NCBI RefSeq assembly: GCF_027596085.1
Contig: NC_072451.1
Location: forward strand, 8,704,013 to 8,768,012
DNA: 64,000 bases
Direction: 5' to 3'
Origin: Anoplopoma fimbria
Taxonomy: Eukaryota > Chordata > Actinopteri > Perciformes > Anoplopomatidae
Shown here: positions 23,930 to 37,600 of the stretch, piece after piece
Position numbering within the stretch: position 1 is the stretch's first letter
Layout: every line of letters starts with the position of its first letter
Program-made: the position numbers and the translations under genes
Notes under the pieces: model-generated
The model's database searches: none
What the model saw: the letters and a program-made list of their open reading frames with translations, nothing else
Told to the model about the DNA's origin: nothing

Positions 23930-24085
23930 CAATTGCCATATAAATAAAGTTACATATATGAAATATGACCTCTGCATTCAACCCATCCGAAGCATTAGGA
24001 TGCAGTGAAGCAACCTGGACTTCAGTGTTTCACTCAAGGACACTTCCTCACAGTAGGAGTCGGGAATGGAAGCACCAACGTTTGC
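23930..24085. repeat. Diverged copy of the dispersed repeat seen at 29,440
   Basis: It has CTCTGCATTCAACCCATCC, then GCAGTGAAGCAACCTGG and CTCAAGGACACTTCC, in the same order as the clearer copy at 29,440-29,690. No coding capacity. Confidence 0.5.
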
Positions 24086-26119
24086 AGATTTAAATAGGAA
24101 CAGTGTCACACTCAAATATCAATCACTTGCACCCAGAGTGCACCTGTGAAAACACCTTGAACCAATTAAATCACTTAGAAATCAGAGCTTGAACACTATA
24201 AATAGGATTCAGGTTTGCTCTGTGGAGCGCACAACAATGGAGGCCAAAAAAGAGAGGACTGTAATTGTAGTATATTGTGTTTCTAGTCAAATACAGTATC
24301 AGTATATATAAGACACACTGTATATAGTATATGTTCATGTCATCTTTAATTAAAGTCATTGTGTCTAAAACAGTCTTGAGTATATGAGTATTGAGAACAA
24401 ACACATTACATTTGTGCTTTTAGTTTATATTTGAAGCATGTTACAAATTAAAATGTGAAAGACTCTAGATAGGCTAATAGTGTTTTATACTTAGCACATC
24501 AGTGTGCAGTCAGAATGTGGAAAGTTGTTTGAATGTAAAGTTGTAATGCAAAAATACCATAGAAGACTTTATATAGTTTAGATGAAGATATTTTAGATTT
24601 TGTGTATATGTTTATATTTTTGGGAGTTGAGTTTCGACAAAGAGGGCCCTATTTTGAGAAGTTGTGTTTTAGCAATTGCAAAATAACTGCAAAAAACTAC
24701 AGCAAGTTTCCATCATATATGTTTTCTTCAACCTACAAGAGAGAAGGGTTTCCAGATTATTTAGGGAATTTTATGAGTTAAGTCATTTGACTCACCATTT
24801 AAATCAAAAGACTTAAATTCAGAGGAATTAATGTTTATTTAGCTTAAAATTTACAAAATATATGTATTTACATGAACTTAATGATAGTTGAGTGTCTTCC
24901 CTGTACCCCTACAGTACCTGATGTTTTAAAGTGCAGGACAAATGGATTTCCACATTTGGTGTTCTGGACTTGGTTTTGGAACATTGACACTGTCACTTCA
25001 CATCTACTAGCATTAAAACAGCCAAAACTCCGTCCCAGCTTTCCTTTTGATAAGTGCTCTCATTTGACAGACTGTGCCATGGCAGTGTGACTTGCAGCAC
25101 TCTCACAGTAACAGTATTTGATGATGCCCTAATTGCTTCCACATTTCTCACACTTCTGTTTCTACACAGCGATTCCGCTGCTGTCTTTCCACTCTTTCAG
25201 GAGTTTTGCCAGATCTTCTGAATGAAACTGATTTCCAGCACGAGCACATTTAAGCAGAAATTGCTTTGGGAACGGATCTATTTAGACCTCTGAGGGTGAC
25301 AGCAGTCTTTGAGAGCTATGATGCTTCATGAGATGAATGAACTGCTGCAGGACTGGGAGTCAGTCCACAACTGAAATAAAACACAGTTTGAATGTGTCAC
25401 AATGATAAAACCATAATTTAAAGATGATGAGCTTCCTGTCATTTCACAGACAGTATCAGGTAGATGTTGTTACATTTCTGGTAAAGCTGAAGCTTGTTTT
25501 ACATCATGTTTCCTAAATGGAATCAATGACAAGCTGGGTTTTGGCAGCAAGGCCAGAGACGAACAGATTGGAAAGTTCAATGGCACGTCCATGTCCCAAC
25601 ACTCTCTGATGTGTTACGTCACCAAACACATTAATCAGATGGAGGCTGGCACAGCAATTTTGACCACGTGTATTTTCTCTTGCATTCCCACTCTAAAGAC
25701 GAACTCTCTGGCTCAACTTTCAAAAGAAAAACAAACGAAACAATTCACAGGAGTTCTAACTCAGGCTATTGAGTAAGTCTTTTTGGGTGCTTTCACATCA
25801 GGATCACCACTTCACCACTTCACCACACACACACTCACATACACACACACTCAAGCAACATTGGCGATCAGATGAGCAAGTCGGTAATCTTTGTGTTTGG
25901 CAATATACATGCTGCTCCAGGTCCGGACCTTGGTAAGAGGTCATGGTTGGAGGAGCTCAGCCCCAACACAGAGTGCAGAGGACATGCACGCTGCATCTTG
26001 ATTATAATTTACACCAACATAAAAAATACTGGTAAATTAACTGGTAACTTCTGAGCTTCAGGTAACGTAAAAACACTAAAGGCTTTCTCTAAAGCCAGTG
26101 TTTAGTTTGTCTGTTCTGG
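24086..26119. other. Intergenic DNA, no gene recognised
   Basis: The frames at 24,872-25,090, 25,591-25,776 and 25,872-26,054 lack domains, splice partners or family resemblance. A short CA tract lies at 25,824-25,852. Confidence 0.35.
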
Positions 26120-26300
26120 GCACATAGCGGTGCAAAATGATGGACTACATGGAAGCTAACGACACACAATGATTCTTAGGTTCAGGTTATTTATACACTA
26201 ATGAAAACATAGATATTTTATTTGTTATTAAATTACAAAAACTTTTCATTTTATTTCTCCAAATAAATTCCCTCAAATCTTGTACACTGTTCCTTTAAGT
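26120..26300 (+). mobile_element. MITE fragment (shared with 36,205)
   Basis: The phrases GCACATAGCGGTGCAAAATG, ACACAATGATTCTTAGGTTC and ACACTAATGAAAACATAGAT, ending TTGTACACTGTTCCTTTAAG, match in order the segment at 36,205-36,405. The shared ends and lack of coding point to a non-autonomous DNA element common in fish. Confidence 0.55.
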
Positions 26301-26425
26301 AAAATGAGAAGGGTACTCGTACTTAACATGAGTATTTTCATTTATGTCTACATATTCTGCTCCATCACATTTCAGCGTCAAATATTGTAGTTTTTACTCC
26401 ACTACGTTTATTTGACAGCTGTTAA
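26301..26425 (-). mobile_element. Fragment of the CAGTGGTGG-type MITE, inverted
   Basis: AGTACTTAACATGAGTATTTT-like and CTCCATCACATTTCAGCG text, then TTTTTACTCCACTACGTTTA, is the antisense of the TGAAATGTAGTGGAGTA family (1,718 and 38,866). It directly abuts the preceding MITE, so one inserted into or beside the other. Confidence 0.5.
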
Positions 26426-27964
26426 TTTGAGATTGATGTTTTCCATAAGAAATAACAGATTCTTATACATTCAAATTATTAGATATTAAGTGTTCCAAAC
26501 ATTTTCCGCTTATGACCCAAACATAGTCTACTTGGGGCCTTTTTCATGTTTCATATGTCTTTGAGTTGTAAATAGTTCCACCAGAAAGATTTCTTCTCTA
26601 AACTTCTCACAAGGTTTTATTTTAAATGAGGCCCAACAAGGTAACTTTATCATTTCACAAAAAGCAATGAGCAATGAGAGAAAAGTCCCAAAAATGAAAA
26701 GAGATATGTGTGAACTTAGATGTTACTTCTCCTCTCCCATTAATAATTTTAAGACTCCTCAGATTTATCTTCTTACTCTTTTTAGGGGCCCAACCCAAGG
26801 TTGAATACCACTGGACTTAACTGGCTAACTGTATTTGAAGAAATTAAATCTAGTTCCACCTCGAGTAGCTTCAGCAGTGTAATGCTACTAACATACTGAC
26901 TCATCTGGATTAATAAAGATTATAGTGATATATCAGTCACAGCGGATATTTTAAAGTGACAAGTCAATAACAATATTCGACCAGGAAATATTTAGCTAAT
27001 AGAAAACTTTACATGTGATTAGTGTTGGACTTAATATCTTATTTGAAAACAGCATCTACAGTGGCAGCTACAGCAGATGTTATTATGTGTTTGAACATCA
27101 GAGGGCAATCTCTCATTCAAGGAATGACAAAACATGAGAAGCACCAAACTTATATCCACCACCAGACCATCAAAACATCCCTTATAATTATGCTCATTTG
27201 AACAGTGTGGCCATCACACTATATTTCATTTCTGCATATGAAAATTATTCTGAAAAATATATATCACCCTCATGAGAAGAAACAATTCCAGACATGAATT
27301 ATCACATTGTCAGTATATTGTTTCATTCTCTATAAAGCAGTTGATTATAAACCATCATTAGGATCATCAAGTTCTCTTTTATTCAGTTTGTGTTCATGGT
27401 GCCGGTGTCTTCGGTAATGACCCTGCTCACTCCCCTCCATCTGTTAATCTGTTGTCTAATTGGCTAAATAGATCAGATGAAGCTAAGACCAAGAATAGGA
27501 CTACATCCCACAGACAAAGACGTATGTGTTAGGGTGTCAGAGTTAGAGGTTAGACAGAGCGTTAGGTTAGTATAACATGACCAAGAAAAAGGAAACAGGG
27601 TTACAGAAAATCCCAGTTGGAAATCAGTGTTAATTGAAATGGCAATAATCTAATATCTCTGACACTGGCAACTTTCATTTTGCATAACTTGTGTTGTATT
27701 GGGCAACATTTTCAAAGTTTATGAAAAAGTTGTCATTGAGTTGAAATTTAAATTGAAATGAGTGAAGTGGAGGTCAGCTGAATGAAGGTGGGTTTCTGTT
27801 TCTGTTCTGCTCTCAAAACGTCTGATGGCACTTTTTGCTGCCACATCAAAGGTTACAGTGATTGAACAAATGAGGTGTTAATAATCAAACACATCTGAGA
27901 ATTCTAAGGCAACCTAAGAAATTCTAAGCAATTCTCAGCAGCTAAGCTTCATCTCTGTGAAGTT
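26426..27964. other. Intergenic DNA, nothing recognised
   Basis: No coding family or clear repeat was identified. Confidence 0.35.
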
Positions 27965-28620
27965 GTAACCTACTAATGCCCACTGGTGCTTTAAACTAAA
28001 TGATAAACATCAGCATGCTAACATACTAACACTAACATGCCAACATTTGTTCAGTAGCATTAAACATGAACACCTGAGTCTGATGGCAATCATTCATTCA
28101 GTCATTAGCTTTGCATGTATTCTATCTTAAACCAAAGTATTTAGTAGGGAATAGTAGCAGTACTACTTTAGTATTAGGGAATTACATACTTTACATGATG
28201 ATGGCACAAGTTGGAAAGAGAATCAGAGATTACCAATGAGGTCACAATTCATCCTGACATAAATGTAAATGATAATGGCTTCATTTTATGGAAATCCATC
28301 CAGTAGTTTAGATATTTCACTCAAAACCACAAATGTTAACCTCATGGTGGCGCTAGAGTAAGGGTCAGTGGAACACTAAAGTAATTAAGATTCATCCTCT
28401 GGGTACTATGAATGCCTGTACTCAATAGAAAGGTAAAAATGTCAACCTGTTGGTGGAGCTAGAGGAAAGTGCAGTGAGTATAACTGACCCTATATAGAAT
28501 TTAAATCTAATAGTTAGTGAGAAATTTCCGTATGGACCAAAAGTGGTGTACCGACTGACCAACAAACAGAGCTAAAATAGCCAGTGTACGACCATTATGG
28601 CTCACCCATCGAGCCGTCTA
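27965..28620 (+). mobile_element. Long non-autonomous repeat with internal duplicated modules
   Basis: It starts with CAGCATGCTAACATACTAAC and GCCAACATTTGTTCAGTAGC. It contains two degenerate copies of a module reading ATGTTAACCTCATGGTGGCGCTAGAG (28,335) and ATGTCAACCTGTTGGTGGAGCTAGAG (28,440), each followed by a CAGTG block. It ends with GTGGTGTACCGACTGACC. This arrangement is a widespread teleost repeat that I recognise by wording only; the superfamily is uncertain. Confidence 0.6.
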
Positions 28621-28718
28621 TTTCCACTGACTTAAGACTATTACATGTGTCCAATCAGTCAGAGCCTTGGCACTACAAGTAGACCTCAGGTAAGCTCACC
28701 TCTTATCTACCTTTAAGG

Positions 28719-28960
28719 ATTCAAGGATCATTTGTTGTCATTATGCAACTCAGGAATGCACAACAAAATGTATTTGTAAAACATTTTCAACACAAGAAAG
28801 ACATGACAAACCAAAAAAAACAACAACAGTAGAGCATTCCTGTAGTGCATTTTTTTTTTTATTTGGATCATGAGGAAAGCAAACAGCAGCAACAAAAAAC
28901 AAATCTCTGGGCAGACAGAAGTCAGTATGAGAAAATGAAATAGGTAATGTACATTAGTCT
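28719..28960. repeat. Dispersed repeat copy A (pair of 34,484)
   Basis: CAAGGATCATTTGTTGTCAT, CAGGAATGCACAACAAAATG, GTAGAGCATTCCTGTAGTGC and AAACAGCAGCAACAAAAAAC occur in the same order and spacing as at 34,484-34,675, with scattered differences. It is probably the inverted 3' end of a LINE. Confidence 0.65.
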
Positions 28961-29439
28961 GTTGTCGTTGCTTTGAAAGAGTTTTGATTGCAGAGTTTCA
29001 TTTTGACACAAACGTGAGATGTTCATCTCCAAGTGTTTGTGTTTTTTTTTGGTTTCTGTGTACAGTTTTGACACAATGAGTCAAAGTCTGCCACACTTGT
29101 GGAAGCAATAAAACAATAGAATGACAAAAGAATAGAAAGAAGTTAGTTTCACTTTTGTACAGTACTTTATAGCAAGGGTGTCAATGTTTTTTTGTGTGTA
29201 GAGTTCCGATGAAGACAGCCCTAGTTTCAGAAACACCTACTGTATTATCACCATCTCAAACACTTCAGATTTTGTTGGCCCCATGTGAATCTCACAGCTC
29301 AGCAGGGCTTTCGGGGAGCTTAGACATTTGGCACCCAGGCTTTGGTTCCGCACCCTTGAATGACAGGAGCAAACTACATTCCTCAGGCCAGACAAGTCAA
29401 TCTGCACTTTTTGCTATTATAAATGAATGGCGATCATGT
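28961..29439. other. Intergenic DNA, nothing recognised
   Basis: The 121-codon frame at 29,194-29,559 runs into a repeat and shows no known domain. Confidence 0.35.
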
Positions 29440-29690
29440 GACCTGTGTGTAGGACTTATTATAATACTTCTTATAATAATCAAGCCTTTATTAGTCCCAC
29501 AATGGGGAAATTATTTCTCTGCATTTAACCCATCCCGGAGGAGCAGTGGGCTGCAATGAAGCGCCCGGGGAGCAACTTGGGGTTAGGTGTCTTGCTCAAG
29601 GACACCTCGGCATGTTGCCGGTAGAGGGGTTTGAACCACCAACCTTGTGGTTACGGGACAAGCGCTCTACCTCCCCAGATTTATTATAGT
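29440..29690. repeat. Dispersed fish repeat, SINE- or LINE-tail-like
   Basis: It reads CCTTTATTAGTCCCACAATG, CTCTGCATTTAACCCATCCC, GGGTTAGGTGTCTTGCTCAA and GACACCTCGGCATGTTG. It then has a tRNA-like GGTTTGAACCACCAACC, an inexact match to a polymerase III B box read inverted, and ends AGCGCTCTACCTCC. A diverged relative is at 23,930. Confidence 0.6.
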
Positions 29691-29942
29691 AAATCTAAAG
29701 AAAATACAGGAGACGGATCGCATTCAAAGACTCATTTAGTACTAAATACCATAAAATACTAGTACTAAAGCCGCATTGGTAGGCATGGAACAAATGATTA
29801 CAATATAGAAATAAAAAATATATATAAAAAAAAATACATAAAAGTACATCAGGGACTACAGCAATATACGGGCACTGTTTCATCTAATAATGAGTCAGCC
29901 ATGGCTTTAGCCTACCGATGTGTGTGTGAGTGTGTTTGTTTA

Positions 29943-30531
<589 letters not shown>

Positions 30532-30577
30532 ATGGCAGAAGATTATGAACAGTACAGTGCTTCAGAATTCATTAAAG
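30532..30577 (+). CDS. cdc14a: cdc14a exon 1 (residues 1-15)
   Basis: ATG at 30,532 is followed by [15 protein letters not shown], then donor GTAAGT at 30,578 after one base of codon 16. This ATG was chosen because the peptide length before DRLYF fits CDC14A and no earlier in-frame ATG has a Cdc14-like context. Confidence 0.85.
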
Positions 30578-31588
30578 GTAAGTTACATATCAATAATGGT
30601 ATTTTATAATGAGCTCTAATCATATAATCAACTGTAAACCTTGTTGTTGACATATATCAGTAATATACCTACATCCATCCGGTGAGGTTAAGGTTACCAA
30701 ATTAAGTCATCATGAACATTGAGACTTCCATTCCATTGATGATGTTTTATATTTAGATACCACATTTTTTTTTAAATTTTTTTATGAAAAACCTTAAATC
30801 GGCTTAGAATCATATTAAAAAAGACCTTGCTTATGGCTTTAAAACTTGCCTGAGAATCATCACATTTAAAGTGACCCAGTGGAATTGTCTGTACATCCAT
30901 GGGTACATTGCAAACTGTCTGGCTTATAGATACATTTGCATTCAATGGTGTAGATTTGTGGAAATTGTTACAAATATATTCTGACTAACCGGGCTCAAGT
31001 TGAAGCCCTCAGCTAACTCTCTGATTCCATGGATGTGGTCTGTTGGCATTAATAAGAAGAACTTGCCAGGTTGTGACCTGGGGTCCCTAGCCCCATATGT
31101 GACCTTGGCAATCTGTACACTCCTGACTTGGTCACACAGGCTTCTCTGTAATGATAAAAAAAATTTGCCCAGTGCAAAAAGTATAAAACTTAAGTATTTT
31201 GACAAACTGTACCCAGCTCTTCAGAAACAGAACTACAAAACATGGCCCCACTTTTGTTTTCTTCCCTGTACGGGCTTAAAGCTGTGATCCATAGCAGAGA
31301 TCCTTGCATCCAGTGGTCAATATGACACATAGAAGTAGTGGCAGTAACACACTTCCACCCCGATTTAATGAACAGGAAGTTTGGAAATGCCCCGTTTGAT
31401 CTCTGTGTGCTATTAGAAGTTTCACTGTAAATCTTTTCTCTCTCTCTCTCTATGTGATACTGGGCTTACTGAACAGCATGGCTAGCTTGGGTCTATTCTG
31501 CGTCCCTGACATAAAACCCAAACTGTCTGTGTTACACCTGAACTCACAACACCTATCATAACCCGTTTTTATCTGTTTTCTTGTCCTC

Positions 31589-31620
<32 letters not shown>

Positions 31621-34600
31621 TGTACACTATAGACCGGCTGTACTTTTCCACTCTTGGTGTCAAACCAAAGAATACAGCCAACACACACTACTTCAGCATG
31701 GATGAGGAGCTCATATATGAGAGGTAAGCCTCTGTGATGAGCTGCTGGATCAAATTAGAATGACTCTGTCAATTCCAGAGATCATTCCACCTCAACCCCA
31801 TGCATTGCAAGGCAGTGCATCAAACAGTAAAGGATGTATAATGACTCAAACTATTACTAATGCCTGACATTTCTGTGTGTAAGTTTTTGTAACGTTTGTG
31901 TTGCTTTGAAAACAACAACAAAAAGTTATACACATTTTTTTTGATTAAACGTATTATTTAATATTTAATAACTTATGGTTATACATTTTTTCTGTCACAA
32001 CACACCCATACGCACATACACACACACCCTCGTTTAGGGCACATGTCACACATTACATTTGTTGTATTTAATCTTTTCTTAACCAGGTTTGTCCCATTGA
32101 GATCAAATATCTCCTTTACAACGGAGACCTGGCCAAGATACCGGCATTACAGAGTTTCAACATGTAACATTAAAGCACATAGGTTTCAGTAACATTAAAA
32201 TGATTAGATATAGCATTTGCACACAGACGTCTTGGTCAAGATATCACCCATCATTTAAGACTCGTTTTGGCTCACTATGTTTTCAAGTTGAAGATCAGTC
32301 TGGAGATGGTTCCATGTAGTAGCTGCAGAAAATCTAAAAGCTTTCTATCTCAATTCAGTTCTGATTTTTGAACTGCGAACGGACTTTGTAATTTCCACAA
32401 TTTAACATTAAAATTATATAAAAAGGTTAAAATTTGATCAAGAATAGCTTTGTAATTCCTTGTTCAGACCTCAGGATCTAGCCCTGATTTTCCACAGCTT
32501 TTGGAGCTCCCTGAAAAGGCCCCAGGTCAGCGGCAAATCACCATTAGCTCGCTGCTAATAATAAAACAACAGGTAACATATGTAAAAACATTATTAGCGT
32601 TATTTCCAAATATTCTTAATTGCTGACATCCAGGTTGCTCAGCAATACAGTCCCCTTACAACTCAAGACAACAGCATGACTGTTTCTACTTACTCTGAAC
32701 GCCTCACATTACATTTACATTGTGGGGCAGGCTCCTCCTCTCAAAACACATACTAACCTATGTTATATACATATATATAGGGCTTATTTTCTAATTTATT
32801 TGGAGATGATAAATACATCCATTTGTAAGAATTGTTTTCTTTCTTAAGATATGTTCAATTTGCCATAGAGTGAAAATTCCCTTTTAAGTAGGAAGTATCC
32901 CTTTTTAAATTCTTAATTCAATATTGTACCTATAATTTTGTAATATGATATAATACCAGCAATGCAAACCCCTTTAAAAATACTATGATATCATATATTT
33001 TAGCCCACCACTAGTCTAATATTACGGATTCAGTATTATATAACGATATATTGCCCACCCTAGTCTGCATTAGTAGCAAAGGCCTTAGAGAGATTCATGC
33101 ATGTTATCTAGGGCTTTGGTTATATCGTTTATGAATTTCATGGCAGCAGTCAAAATTCTATGTTTTTAGTATAGAGTTGGTGGCCAGGTATTCTTTTATT
33201 TGTTCATTGACCAGTGATTCAAGCAACTCAGCCCAGACAAAGTTCATAGATTGATCTTTAGTTGTTTACTGCAAGACAGCTCGCTCGGCTCCTTTTAAAG
33301 GGGGTATTACAAAGGCAACTTTCCAGTCCTTGAACTATCTGTCGATAAGGTCAAATAAAAAATGTGACATAGTGGTTCAGCTATAAATTCTGACGCCAAT
33401 GTTATATCAAACACTCCAAATGAATTTATCTTTCCAAAATAATTCAAAGGAACTCAGTGCCCTGATTGCTTTTATTGTTGACCCTTTTCCTGGAGAGACA
33501 TTAAAATGTAGAAAACAAAAAATGATTTGCTATTTCTTAAATTTCAGACAAAGTCTGTCTAGTCACTGGTACATTCTACATATTACTTGACTTCCTATGA
33601 TTAAAATAGACCATTATATGACGCCTGAGCGCAGTAATAGCTTTAAAGTAAAATAGTTTCATTAGATGAAGTTTAATTTAGACACACATACCCATTAAAC
33701 CACGTCTGATAAGTTTCCTTTACACAAATGAACATCGGGGAATTTGGGTCTATACTTAAAAAACTTTCATGGCTTTCGTACATGAAATTATAAATCTTTT
33801 TTACTTGATTTTGTTTGATTTGAGGGCAGATTTACGGTGGATGACACATTCATCTGTTTCTTTGTGTTGCAGTTTCTATGCAGACTTTGGGCCGCTCAAC
33901 CTGGCCATGCTGTACAGATACTGCTGCAAAGTCAACATGAAGCTCAAGGTAACAGAGGCAGAGCTCTGCACTTTACATGGAGGGCAGAACTCATCACAGA
34001 CCTGTAACAGCCGCAGACAAATAACCCCTTGCTTAAGTTGACATAAAGCTCTGTGATGTAAATTCATTGTCTATATTGTGTGGACATTGGGCAATATAAA
34101 CTTGTGCATTTGTGTTGTTGTTACTGATTTTCATTTGATATTATGCTTTTTTGACACTTCAGTCCTTTACAATGTCAAGAAAGAAACTGGTCCACTATAC
34201 CAGTTCTGACCAGAAGAAGAGAGCAAATGCTGCTCTTCTCATCGGTGCCTATGCTGTAAATATCTCTTTATTTGTTAATTTATCATTCTACTCATCCTCG
34301 AACTTTATCTGTCTGTCTTTATGTCCATTATAAATAAAGCAGTAAAACCTCTTCCCTATAGGTCATTTATTTGAAAAGAAGCCCAGAAGAAGCCTACAGG
34401 ACCCTGATCTCAGGAAACAACACAGGCTACCTGCCGTTCAGGTAGGACTAGACACACACACAATTGTCATTCTGGTAGCCCCAGGTCAAGGATCATTTAT
34501 TGTCATTATGCGACACAGGAATGCACAACGAAATGCATGTGTAGTCCGTTTGCAACACAAGAAAAACATGTCAAACAAAGCTAAAAACAGTAGTGCATTC

Positions 34601-37600
34601 CTCTAGTGCATTTTTTAATTTGCATAATAAGGAATGTAAACAGCAGCAACAAAAACAATTCTCTGGTCAGAGAATATAGCCGACATCTTCACATAAAAAA
34701 TTCAACATGAGGAAAACATTGTCCATCTACTTTGACTGTGTGTGAGCACCAAGCATCACGATGTAAACACAGAGTCCACCTCCTCTGGTCCCACTGGAGT
34801 CCTGCTCTCTGTCCTGAAGTCCGCCCGTCAAGTCTAGCTTGACCCAGGATGAACGATGGAGCCAGGTCTATCAGACAGCCAGGAGCATGCTGGGTAGTGG
34901 AGTAGCCTCAGGTCCTAGCTGGGTTAGCTTAGCTGTCATCTTGGCCCTCCTCCCTCTCCTCCCTGGAGAAGGTTGGTCGCTCTGTGTTATACAGACATGA
35001 TGCAGAGGATGGCAGCCTAGCTGTGGACCATCCTCCAGTGTGGGGGGGATCTGTCTCAGGAGATGGGTGTAATAGGCACATCACCCACTCCCGGCCATCC
35101 TCTATAGGCTTGTCTCCTGAGAGGGACTTAGGAAAGACTTAGCACGGCTCCACTGCAGGCAACAACCCCTGCCCTGTGCTGTTAGGTCTATATTCTCTTT
35201 TTTTGCAGTGTTTGGTGGATAGAGGGCTGTCTCATGCCACTGTTAAAGTGAATGAAGCAGCCATTTCTTCCTACCACAAGGGTTTTGACCACCCTCTCGA
35301 ACGCCAGTAATCCGCTCCATCTCTTAGCGTTGGAAAGTACTCCAGTCCTTGGTAAAGGGTCTCTTGGAGCTACCTGAGCCCTCGTCTCTGAGGGTGTTAT
35401 CATTCAAGACAGCTTTGCTGCTTGCACTGGTGGGCGTCTGTGGCTCATGGGTCCTTGGGCAAGACACTTAACCCCAAATTGCTCCTGAAGTAGTGCCATC
35501 GGTGTGTGAATGGGTGGGAATGGTTAGCTAGCCCTGATGGGCAGGTGTCACCTTCCATTGTAGCCCCTGCCATCGGTGTATGAATGGGTGAATGATGCCA
35601 TGTAGTGTTAAAGCACCGTGAGTGGTTGGAAGACTAAAAAGGCACTATACAAGTACAGTCCATTACTATGTAACATTTATAACTGAACTCAGCTTAGAGA
35701 GTGTGTGAACTAACCGCATTGTTGGTGTAGCCCATTTGCTTGCTTCTTTGTGGTGACCGTAGCAGGGCTATCCTCAAACCAAAGAACTTAAGGAGTTCTT
35801 TCAGGTCAAGGGTTCTACAGCTACATACTTTTAGTCTTTCACGCCATGCCAGGTACCTGGAGGCAAAGTTACATCTGCTTCGCACAGTTTGTGTATTTGC
35901 ATGTTATGTTGAAATCACAGCCCCCATCAGACACACTTAACAGCTGCTTGTGTGCTTCAGGGTGTGACTCTCAAAGCCCTGTCCGAAAAAACACCCGATG
36001 GAATGGCTGTGTGAGTGCATTTCCCAAGCCTATAGGCAGGAGACAGAGACCCTCCCACTCGGTTTGTGTACATATAAAACAAGATATAACAATTAAAGCA
36101 GTGAGCTTTAGAGGGGCTGGCAAGTGAATTTTATCAGAGCCAGGCTAGTTGTTTCCCCCTTTGTTCAGTCTCTATGCTGTCCAGCTGCTGGGGGTCTCTT
36201 CTTATTAAAAGGAGCAGAATGTAGGATTTTGTTGCATCTAGTGGTAAAAACTGTAGAAACATGGCAGTGCAACATGGACAACATGTAGATATGAAGGGTT
36301 ATTCTAAGATAACAAAAACACAATGGTTCTTAGTTTCAGGGTATTATGCACTTATTAAAACATATTTATGAATACTATATTCCACACTGGACCTTTACAC
36401 AGATATGAGAGCAGTATCATCTTTCTTCTTTCACTCTCAGCAAGAAAGCAAATGAGCACATTTCAAAAATGCAAACCTCATATTCAACTTCTGTTATCCC
36501 ATAGAGTCTCATATACGTTACAGTTGAATACTGTATAAGCAGAATACACACAACTCACGTCACATTTAAAAATACATACCGTATTTTCCGCACTATAGGG
36601 CGCACTGGATTATAAGGCGCACTGTCAATGAATGGTCTATTTTCGATCTTTTTTCATATATAAGGCGCACCGGACTATAAGGCGCATTAAGCGAAACAAA
36701 ACAGTCAGTCAGTCAAACTTCCTCCACTTCCGTACCATTGATTCATTAATGTTGAATTCTCTCGCAGCTGCTCTATTCCCATGTTCTACTGCGTGACTGA
36801 TAGCCTTGAGTTTGAAGTCCGCGTCGTAAGCGTGTCTCTTGACAGGTGCCATTTTGGGGTCCTTATACACACACACTGTAATATTATGGTGAAGCACAGT
36901 ATGTATTACTCCGCGACGCTCCTGACTATGGTAGCCGTAATGCTGCTGCGGTGCGGCTTTGTAGTTTACCAAAGTCGTACTAAAACATGACAGAGCGCCG
37001 TGTACCACACAAAACCGCTTCGAGGTCAGTAAACACAACCAGAATTAATCCATATATAAAGCGCTCCGGATTATAAGGCGCACTGTCGTGTTTTGAGAAA
37101 ATTAAAGGTTTTTAAGTGCGCCTTATAGTGCGGAAAATACGGTACACATATATTTGTGTTGTGCAAACTATCATGTATATGTAGGGTTTTTGCAAATATT
37201 CTGCTGCTCAAACTCACTGACATGAAAATGATTTGATATTTTGGTCATTTGCAAAATACGAGTGGAAAATCCAGATGAAATTAAATGAAATTCTCATTCT
37301 AGTGCCTTAAACTTACATTCTTTATAATGGCCGTGAGGGAGCAACTCCTCTTGTTGCAAAAAGAAGTCCAATTGTATAGAAGTCTATGAGAAAGTTACTA
37401 CTTCTAACTTGATTTAATACCTTAGTAAACATTGTCAACCCGAGTTTATGCTCTCCATCACTAGTTTCAAGTTTTCTTCAATACAGCGTAATTTGCATTT
37501 TTTTTTTATTTATTATAGTCCCATGTAGAGTAAAATTGACAACTAAGCAAGGTGTGCGTCAACTCTTTCAAAGTGTGTTTTCGGTTCATGAAAATGAATT

